50,194 bases of DNA from Xenoacremonium recifei (Eukaryota; Ascomycota; Sordariomycetes; Hypocreales; Nectriaceae). This document shows positions 43,544-50,194 of the stretch, one piece after another. The translations under genes and the position numbers were made by a program. Location: NCBI GenBank assembly GCA_012184525.1, contig WOFQ01000106.1, forward strand, positions 1 through 50,194. Reading direction: 5' to 3'. The notes beneath the pieces were generated by a model. It was not told the DNA's origin and made no database searches. It saw only the letters and a list, made by a program, of their open reading frames with translations. How positions within the stretch are numbered: position 1 is the first letter of the stretch; each line of letters starts with the position of its first letter.

Positions 43544-45247
43544 GGGGGACAACCCGAAGGCGCTACTGCTGTGATCCCGCGGCCTCGAATCGCTGAGGTG
43601 CGAGTCGCGCCAGTCGCGTGACGTACCAACGCATGCTGATAGGAGCCCCGGTGTCCGGTGTCTTGGGATTCTAGTGCATGTGTGCGCCTATCCCGGTCTG
43701 TTGAGTAACAAAGGCGATGCCGGAATGTGGCTTGTGCCATCTGAACCGCCGCTGGTGCAGATTTGCCTTGCAAATTCCCAAGATTTTGGTCCGTTGGCAT
43801 AGAGACGTGCTGAACCTCAGTCCGGTGAGTCAGTCTTTGCCACCGACCTTTTGTTGCTCAACCGCGCTGAGGGTGCCGTTCCTGAGACCGTTTTGGATCC
43901 CGAGGTGGATGACTAAGCACCGTCGCCGGCAGTGCGAGGAGGTTTCCTGCATGTTTTCGTCATCGGTCAAACCCGTGCCCAGCAAAGTGGAATCAAATCG
44001 CATTCATATCGGCTGGCACTCCCGCGCTCGCCTCGGCACCTAAAACATCCCACTGAAAGCGGCGCTTTTGAGGCCCTCAACCTGGCCTGAGGTGAGATGG
44101 CACAATCCCAGTCACGCCTCGACAAGGCATGGGGTGGAAATTGTACCTAACGTCCGAGTCGCCTCACAGTCTCACTACACCGGAATCTCTCCCTATTTCG
44201 ACGAGGAATTGTCCACGAAACAATGTTTTTCGCCGGATTCGCCGGGACCGACACAAGTAGCCGGCATTTTGTTTCAGCACATCCGCATGCTTTCCTGAAT
44301 GAATCTCATTGTGCATGCTCAGCCCCTCTATTCCATGACTGCCCGACTTGTACCTCCTTCGCCGGTGATTACAATCGGAACTCCGCCAAAGTGCAAAGTT
44401 GATGTCTTTGCCGTGCCTCCATACAACATCAAATGCCAAAGTAAACGACAAGGGTCTTACACTGTGGCGGTGAGAGGATACAACCCGCTTAGCTGTCGCA
44501 TTTCGTTTCTGCAGTACACCAGAGTTCTGCACGTTGCTGACTTGCCAGATGTCTTCCGCATGCATGGATGAGGGCCATTTCTTGGTTTCGTGGAGCGCTT
44601 GAAGGCGTCTGTACAAGGACCCCAACCAAGTAGCCAGCTCACAGACATATCGCTAAGTCTATAAGAGTATATGGGCTATATCCAACGGCAGCGTGACAGG
44701 GACTGTGAGTGATGGCTTCGGTTGAGGCAACTTACCATGTGCACGATACCGCCCACATGGAGGCAGTTTAAAACCTGCACCAATCGGATAGACAGTGACA
44801 TACGGGCGTTAGTGAACCCTTTTCGGGAAAAACCGCATGCGATCAGTCCTTGCAAAGGAGAGGAAAGGACTCGGTGGTTGCTGTGGGTGCTATCATGTAT
44901 GAAGGTGTCCCTGTGTGCCACAAGCTTTGTGGTATCAGCAAACCTCTAGATGATTTCAGTTTGCATCTGGTACTCACTTTCAGCTGCCTCTTCAAGCACC
45001 ACAATCCTTGGGGGGACGTCTTTCCTCTTGGCCAAGTCGCGTGCCATCCAGACGGTTAGAAACTTCCATGAACAAGTTTGTAATCAATACGGTAGCAATA
45101 ACCAAGGACTTCAATGCATATCAGGTAACATGAGCCTCTAGGATATTCATTCGGGTCTTCAGTGGCCACTTCGAAATTTTCCTCATCTTTTGAATCAAAG
45201 AAGTCGCTGTAATTCTAATCCTAGTGCCGTTATGCTGAAGCACCTAT
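42957..45247. other. 2.3-kb region: eIF1 promoter, a CTG microsatellite, no other gene
   Basis: The first 300 bases are the eIF1 upstream region. On the minus strand 43180-43230 is CT-rich (plus strand GGAGGGGAGAGTCTGGAAGG), typical of a strong housekeeping promoter. A ten-unit TGC run lies at 43512-43541. From 43.7 to 45.2 kb frames exist on both strands, but none shows a domain or plausible exon structure. A short stretch at 44081-44108 resembles one arm of the 29.6-kb hairpin. Confidence 0.5.
43512..43541. repeat. (TGC)10 microsatellite
   Basis: An uninterrupted TGC/GCA trinucleotide run of about ten units. It is not inside any gene I can support and lies about 550 bases upstream of the eIF1 start codon. 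Confidence 0.95.
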
Positions 45248-46663
45248 TTACTGTTCGGGTTCTGGGTTGTCCGCAATCGCGCCTAACCACGGGTGGCGCA
45301 ATAAATCCAAAGTGGTCAACCGCTCTGAAGGGTTGATTTTCATAAGAGCTTTAAGGAAAGATGCAAACTCATTTCTTCGCTCCGGACTTAGACCCGGCAT
45401 GAAGGCCTCTGACGACAATTGTGGTCGGCTCAATGGTGGTACGTCCTTGACACGACCCTCACTGTCGAATAACTCCTCGACTAGATCTTCGTTCCCTCGC
45501 TCTAGCAGCTCCTTTGGAAAAGGCCCGAAAAGGTCAACAATTTCAGCTAGATGCATCCTCAGCTCGTAATGGCCATCGGGCGGGACTCCCCCGCTGAACA
45601 GGCGCACAGCTTGAAAGACCTCGTGAACTACCGCACCAAGGTTCCACCAGTCGGTTGTCTGGTCCCAAGCAGCCTCGATAAGTACTTCTGGAGAGCGGAG
45701 GGCCACCGGTTGGATTTTCTCATTGAGGTGTCGTGTCTTCCAGCTTGACACGCCCCAATCACCAAGGGCAATATCGAATTCATCTACGTGCCTGCTGTCG
45801 GCTTCTGTGAAGTAGAACCGCCGCAGAGGCCGAGATGGAACCACAGTGTAGCGCTCCTCATTCCTGCTCTGCTCAGGAACAGGGACTTCAGCGAGATAGC
45901 CCGACTCGATGCGTGAGTAGTCTCGAAACTTCACAAAGATATTGTCCGGCTTGAGGTCTAGTGATGCTTCGAATCAGCCTAATTCTATCACAAGTAAAAA
46001 GGAGCTAGAATTACCTGTATGAATGACATCGTGACAATGAGCGAAATCTAGTGCCAGCAGTAGCTGGATAGTGAACCGTCTCATCACGGAATTTGGAAGC
46101 ATACTTCCAGGAAACCAGGCGCCAAAGCTCCGCAGTGTTTCGCCCATGAGTTCGAACACCAGACAAATGTGGTCTCCGTTGGGGCCTGTGTGTTGGAAAT
46201 CATCGACCAGGTGGCATACATAGGCGTGGCCCAGCTGATTGCGATCTCCTTCTCGCAGATGAGTCAGGATTTCCTTTTCAAAAGTGTCCTTCTGTTGGCC
46301 GTAGCATTCGGCGCTCAATACTTTGAGAGCCCGGAAAGCGGTCTCGGGGCCACCTCTATAAGAAACAATCAGCCTAGTGAAAGAGAGAACATGCTTACGC
46401 AAACAAGAAACATACTTGTTCTTTAGATCTCTGACCAGCCAAACCGTCGAATAGACTCCATAGCCGATTTTGTTCAGAACCTCGTATCTGGCGTTATAGA
46501 TATCTCCAATATACACGGGGTGAAAGCCTCCTAATCGGTAGGAAGCGATGCCTTCCTCAATGTCCACGCGCGGAGCATGAACTGGGTCAGAAGGTGATCC
46601 GGCAACTGGCTCGCCTTGGGTAGGGGAATGGGGTGGCGCGGCTGCGCCTTGGCTTTCGCTCAT
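45248..46663 (-). CDS. SRPK-like serine/threonine protein kinase
   Basis: Three exons, 46416-46663, 46015-46355 and 45248-45957, with introns of 60 and 57 nt, give 432 aa. The N-terminal 50 residues are Pro/Ser/Ala-rich. The kinase domain follows: glycine loop IGYGVYSTVWLVRD, ATP-site Lys in AFRALKVLS, catalytic loop VIHTDLKPDNIF (HTD for HRD), activation-segment LGDWGVSSW (DWG for DFG), then VALRSPEVLI, TDWWNLGAVVHEVF and a C-lobe ending LTTLDLLRHPWL. The DWG and HTDLKP variants and the HAPRVDIEEGIASYRLGGFH lead-in fit the SRPK group that phosphorylates SR proteins; fungi carry many lineage-specific SRPK-like copies. The spacer between the two lobes is short. All catalytic residues are present. 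It is divergent from the gene at 47138. Confidence 0.88.
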
Positions 46664-47137
46664 GATGCCGTTCGAAATGTTGAGTTGTCGAAGGGAAAAG
46701 GTAGTATCAGAAGTAATGGTTGTTGGAGCATTAACGCTGTGTTCTGGAGTGGTGGGGATCGTGCCTGAGGCAGAAGTTTGCCTCCGCGCGTACACAAGCA
46801 AGCATGGCTACCGTCGGTTTGATATATATTTGTACATCTAGAAAGCGTATGCAGAACGGTACGGCCGGCGAAGAGATCTCAGAAGAGCACGGTGGGGATG
46901 GTGAGCAGCAAGTAGGAAGTGAGCGGCCCGAAAACATCAAGAATCCATAGCCCCTTAGGGTTAGCTAGGCGTTCACGCAGTTCGTGATGACCGGCTCTAA
47001 TGCAGATCAACGAGACCTAGCCCGCCTGACCACTTCTGCTCTCGCCCACAGGGCCCTGCGGGACGCTCAAGCAACCACATCACCCATTGACCGTTTGGAC
47101 CAGCGCATACAGAACCTAGGGAAGGATAACCTGAGAT
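46664..47137. promoter_or_regulatory. Divergent promoter region
   Basis: About 470 bases between the SRPK-like start and the 208-aa orphan start. A 55-codon + strand frame from an ATG at 46987 (MTGSNADQRDLARLTTSALA...) ends in TAG at 47150-47152, just past the next start; it could be an alternative 5' exon, but I found no splice pair joining the frames. Confidence 0.4.
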
Positions 47138-47764
47138 ATGGATGCAGCTAAACGCTGTATTCAACGAGACGGGCTGATGTGGATTTGGGCTATGACAACT
47201 GTCGGCGTGTCGTTCCGAATCTGGTTCATCGATGAAGGCATTCTCCAACTTGAACCCATGCACGGCAACGACGCTCGTGCAGATTGGACACAGTATATCG
47301 ACGCGAACTCGTCTGCTGCTGCTGTTTTCCCGGATACCATCCAGCGCATTAAACAAAACTTTCCACTCCGTGTCCCGCGCATCGTCCCAGGCCAATCCTT
47401 GGACCTATTGTCCGGGGTTGATGTTGGCCAGCATGTCCCCATATCCGATCCAACCCCAGGTAGCTACTTCAACTATAGCATGACAGAGGCATCCGATCCA
47501 GCCCAGGTTGGTGGCTACTTCGACTATAGTATGACAGAGGCAGGCCCGTCTAACGCCCAGGAGAGCGGATATCAACCTCTCGAGGTCAAGGTTGAAAGAA
47601 TCTCACATACTTTCTCTCATGATGAATATGTATTCAGGGATGTTAGGGGAAAAACAAGACGCACGAGGAAGGAGAATTGGGAGACGGGTACGCATGAAGG
47701 AAGCAAAGTCTGGTTCTTTCGCGGCAAGACGGCAACCTATTTCACCCGCAAAAGAATTGCCTAG
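47138..47764 (+). CDS. Orphan 208-aa protein with internal duplication
   Basis: The open frame from ATG 47138 gives 208 aa with no recognised domain. It begins MDAAKRCIQRDGLMWIWAMT, has a hydrophobic-aromatic segment (VGVSFRIWFIDEGILQL), two copies of a YF(N/D)YSMTEA motif, and ends in a basic block (RGKTRRTRKENW...TYFTRKRIA) that could bind nucleic acid or direct nuclear import. Codon use resembles the neighbours. Upstream in-frame sequence is open but lacks a better ATG. It is divergent from the SRPK-like kinase. I do not recognise the family. Confidence 0.5.
   Translation: MDAAKRCIQRDGLMWIWAMTTVGVSFRIWFIDEGILQLEPMHGNDARADWTQYIDANSSAAAVFPDTIQRIKQNFPLRVPRIVPGQSLDLLSGVDVGQHVPISDPTPGSYFNYSMTEASDPAQVGGYFDYSMTEAGPSNAQESGYQPLEVKVERISHTFSHDEYVFRDVRGKTRRTRKENWETGTHEGSKVWFFRGKTATYFTRKRIA
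47463..47541 (+). repeat. 51-bp-period duplication in the orphan gene
   Basis: A 28-bp core (47463-47490) recurs at 47514-47541 with two changes, encoding YFNYSMTEA and YFDYSMTEA 17 residues apart. The in-frame period suggests a coding duplication. Confidence 0.85.
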
Positions 47765-47944
47765 GCTTTGAGGACTCGCTTCTCGATGGTGACGGATATT
47801 ACGGCGCACTAATTGACAAATGCAAGATAGACTGTAATTAGACTTTGCTAAACTTGTCCGAATTGCTAAACAATCCATCAAAACCACAATGAATCAATTG
47901 AGCCGCTTACCACAGTAATACAAAACACTGTGCCGAGGTGAGAA

Positions 47945-49914
47945 TCACCATTCCAACGTGCCATTCTGAGCAACCTCAAGCCAGTTCTCCTCTTCTTGAC
48001 TTGTCGGTATTCGAGCTGCGACAGCCGATACATATCCCCAGTATTGTTTGGTTCTCTTGCCCTGAATGTAGAGTTTATTTGTATCGCCAATCATGATAGA
48101 TTCTGCCATCCAGTCGGGGCGGAATTGGCCTACGGACTCACGGCGACCATTGGTATAAGAGAGAAGCATGCCTATGACTGGTCGGTGCTGCTTAGAAGTA
48201 TCAATACAAAGGGAGACTTCGGCCACGGCTTGCATAGAGCACGACGAGTATAACCACCCCTCATTACTTTGCGTGTACGGGCATGGCGATATGGATACTG
48301 GTAGTGTCGGCAAGAACTCCGAGCTAGCAGTAACGGAGCTGTCAAGGTCCTGTTCAACAGCAAGCAATCTGATGCTATGCATGCTTATCGTGGGATCGAC
48401 CTCATTGAAATGTACGCGACAGGGCCTGCGTGGTAGAGTGACCACACGCTGAATCTCGCAGTGTTCATGTCCGTAAAGCCCAAATACAGCTGTCCTTCCT
48501 TGGTTTGTAGAGAACTAACACCGAAACATCAGTTCAGCAGGGGAAGAGAGGAGATGGGGTGTACACTACTGTGATTCCAATAATGTCTTTCTTAACACCG
48601 AAATGCCCAGCCCGCCGACAGATATCAGTGAGATACTCGCCTTGGTGAATAGGCATGTACATCCAAAAACGAGGCGCGATGCTTGCATCTTGGTGAAAGT
48701 CCATATCGGCCTTATCGCCTTGTTTATGGGTGAGGACGGCCAGAACTCTCGTCCCATTGGATAGTATTGAGTATCCAGTGATATCGCAGCTGTTGCAGTC
48801 GAAGAATCGCATTCGAAGTCCATCCGGATACTGTTGCGGAGTCTGAAGAGGCGTCAAAAGATCAATAAAGGTTGGAGCTGATGGGATTGGGGCTTGCCAG
48901 CCAATGCGAGATAGCGGGCTAAGGGGATCTTTCAGTATACTCTCGATGTCTCGCATCTTGAGGCCCTGTTGCTGCATTAGTCTAAGCATAGCATAAAGCG
49001 AGAATGGCTGACAGACATCACTTTTGATAAAAAGAACAGAGGGAAGATGCATCCAAAATATACATCTCCACCAAGCGCCCGGTGTATCTGGGTGATTGCG
49101 ACACCACTGTTCACATCTGTCACATGTGACAAACATAACTCGACGAATACCGATATGATCCTCTGCAATGAACATGTTTACGCCTTTTCCATCATCGGCC
49201 TTACGGTCTTGTTCTGCAATCTGGGCTGGGAGCACACAATACATTTGCTTGCTCGGATGGGCCGTGTTCTGCAAACTCTTGACATAATATTCGCCGTCAA
49301 TGTTAACGTACGATGCGTACGCATGTTTTGTTAAGTCGAGGATGGCATTCCTGACATCAGGGCATCCGTGTACTTGCTCCTCGGCCGTGAGCGTGGCACA
49401 CTCTAATGTAAGATAACCGGCAATCATTAGCCACAGTTCGGGCGGAAGCTCGCGAGCCCAATTAGCTGACCGTTGTAGTCGGTCAGAGAGCGTGCGTTGA
49501 ATATAATCGAACCGCCGATGTTCTTTATCCACGGACGGCGCAAAGGTATAATGGGTGGCGGCGAGGAATCTTGGAGTAACCGTGTGGGAACGAAATCGGT
49601 AGCAATGACCGTGAAACCACACTGTCTGCTTGGCACGGGATATGCATCGCTTTTGGCGGCACATGTGTATGCGAACGTCGAGTTCATCGTCGAAAAAGGC
49701 AGTATGTCGTCGAAACGGGAACTCGCAGGAAACGTCGTAGCCGTCGAGGGCTAAGAGAAGGAGATGTTGGCCTTGTTTAGCGGGAGGGGTACAAATAAAG
49801 GCAGAACGTACCTGCGAGAACCATCTCGGCATCAGCTAGCTCAAACTGACATAGCCTACATCGAGCTTGTGTGATGCAGTACTGGGTAATTGAAGAGGTC
49901 TCAATAACAGCCAT
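47945..49914 (-). CDS. Large F-box protein
   Basis: Three exons, 49812-49914, 48570-49771 and 47945-48514, with introns of 40 and 55 nt, join in phase to 624 aa. The first exon (MAVIETSSITQYCITQARCR) adds a CRLCQFEL motif that with later CRQKRC and CDRCEQWCRNH could form a zinc-binding element. An F-box-like segment, ARELPPELWLMIAGYLTLEC, sits near residue 165. The C-terminal 400 residues are the uncharacterised region found in many filamentous-fungal F-box proteins (GIRRVMFVTCDRCEQW, DGLRMRFFDCNSCDITGYSI, DICRRAGHFGVKKDIIGITF and the final ENWLEVAQNGTLEW). It probably serves as a substrate receptor of an SCF ubiquitin ligase; the target is unknown. The gene looks intact. Confidence 0.8.
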
Positions 49915-50194
49915 GATAATGGTTTGTTGAATGGAAATCGCAAATTCGCATCACAATTGTGTGTGACAGTCTCGAATGAATGGGATAAGAATCCTAGCTA
50001 TAAATAAATAAAATAAAGAGTATCAATACGGCAAATTGTACAGTAATGATTAGGTTGTAAGAAGAGTGCTGTTTGCCATGAAGTGCAAACGCGAAGGACT
50101 CCACGGCGAGTCATACATGCACGCATAGGCGTGCAAATAAAGTCACATGCTTGCGCGCACGCATAGGCGTGCAAGTAAGATTGTATTATGTCAG
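49915..50194. other. Upstream region of F-box gene, window end
   Basis: About 280 bases to the right edge. AT-rich at 49995-50045 (TAAATAAATAAAATAAAG). It ends with a pair of hairpin repeats. Confidence 0.5.
50119..50172. repeat. Two direct copies of a small hairpin
   Basis: GCACGCATAGGCGTGC occurs at 50119-50134 and 50157-50172. Each copy is itself an inverted repeat, with 6-bp arms (GCACGC/GCGTGC) around an ATAG loop. The copies continue as CAAATAA and CAAGTAA. Spacing is 38 bp. It may be the start of a tandem array that runs off the window. Confidence 0.85.

Noticed and set aside
44164..44625. 153-aa minus-strand frame
   Set aside because: No domain, strong overlapping frame on the other strand, and no exon partners.
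46945..46960. TTAGGGTTAG resembling a telomere repeat
   Set aside because: Only about one and a half units, surrounded by genes; chance.

Overview
The window is nuclear DNA of a filamentous ascomycete, most likely a Sordariomycete. Genes carry short GT..AG introns of about 45-90 nt with CTAAC/CTGAC-type branch sites. The proteins (APC5, CIA30, EOS1, eIF1, a DUR3-type SSS transporter, a LaeA-like methyltransferase, ABCC and ABCF transporters) are fungal in type. The left part shows C:G-to-T:A decay of the kind left by repeat-induced point mutation (RIP). No bacterial operons, CRISPR array, rRNA or tRNA were seen.

Left block, 1-12 kb: decayed accessory DNA. It holds a truncated SLA2 (cytoskeleton assembly control) pseudogene running off the left edge, an imperfect coding-like minisatellite, a 5'-truncated LaeA-like methyltransferase remnant, an ABCC multidrug transporter with four nonsense codons and one frameshift, and a heavily mutated ABCF ATPase whose second ATP site has lost key residues. 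An AT-rich tract containing a probable solo LTR follows. SLA2 next to APC5 and CIA30 resembles the flanks of Pezizomycotina mating-type loci, but no MAT, APN2 or COX13 gene is visible here.

Conserved block, 12.3-24.4 kb: intact APC5, CIA30, a Tim44/MBA1-like mitochondrial protein and an SSS-family (urea-transporter-like) permease, then a Rim4-like two-RRM protein that has one in-frame TAG in an otherwise phase-consistent ten-exon model.

Gene desert, 24.4-32.2 kb: no convincing gene. It contains a 50-bp-arm perfect-looking hairpin and a possible WW-domain fragment.

Orphan block, 32.2-39.3 kb: a Trp-rich acidic protein, a DUF7924-like gene with one nonsense codon, a small divergent kinase-like protein and a PD-(D/E)XK-like protein. 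All are of the lineage-restricted fungal type and all lie on the + strand.

Right block, 40.1-50.2 kb: EOS1 and eIF1 (SUI1) converge as housekeeping genes. After a 2.3-kb gap come an SRPK-like kinase, a divergently transcribed 208-aa orphan and a large F-box protein. Exon coordinates given below were worked out by hand from splice sites and reading-frame phase; they are not supported by transcript data.
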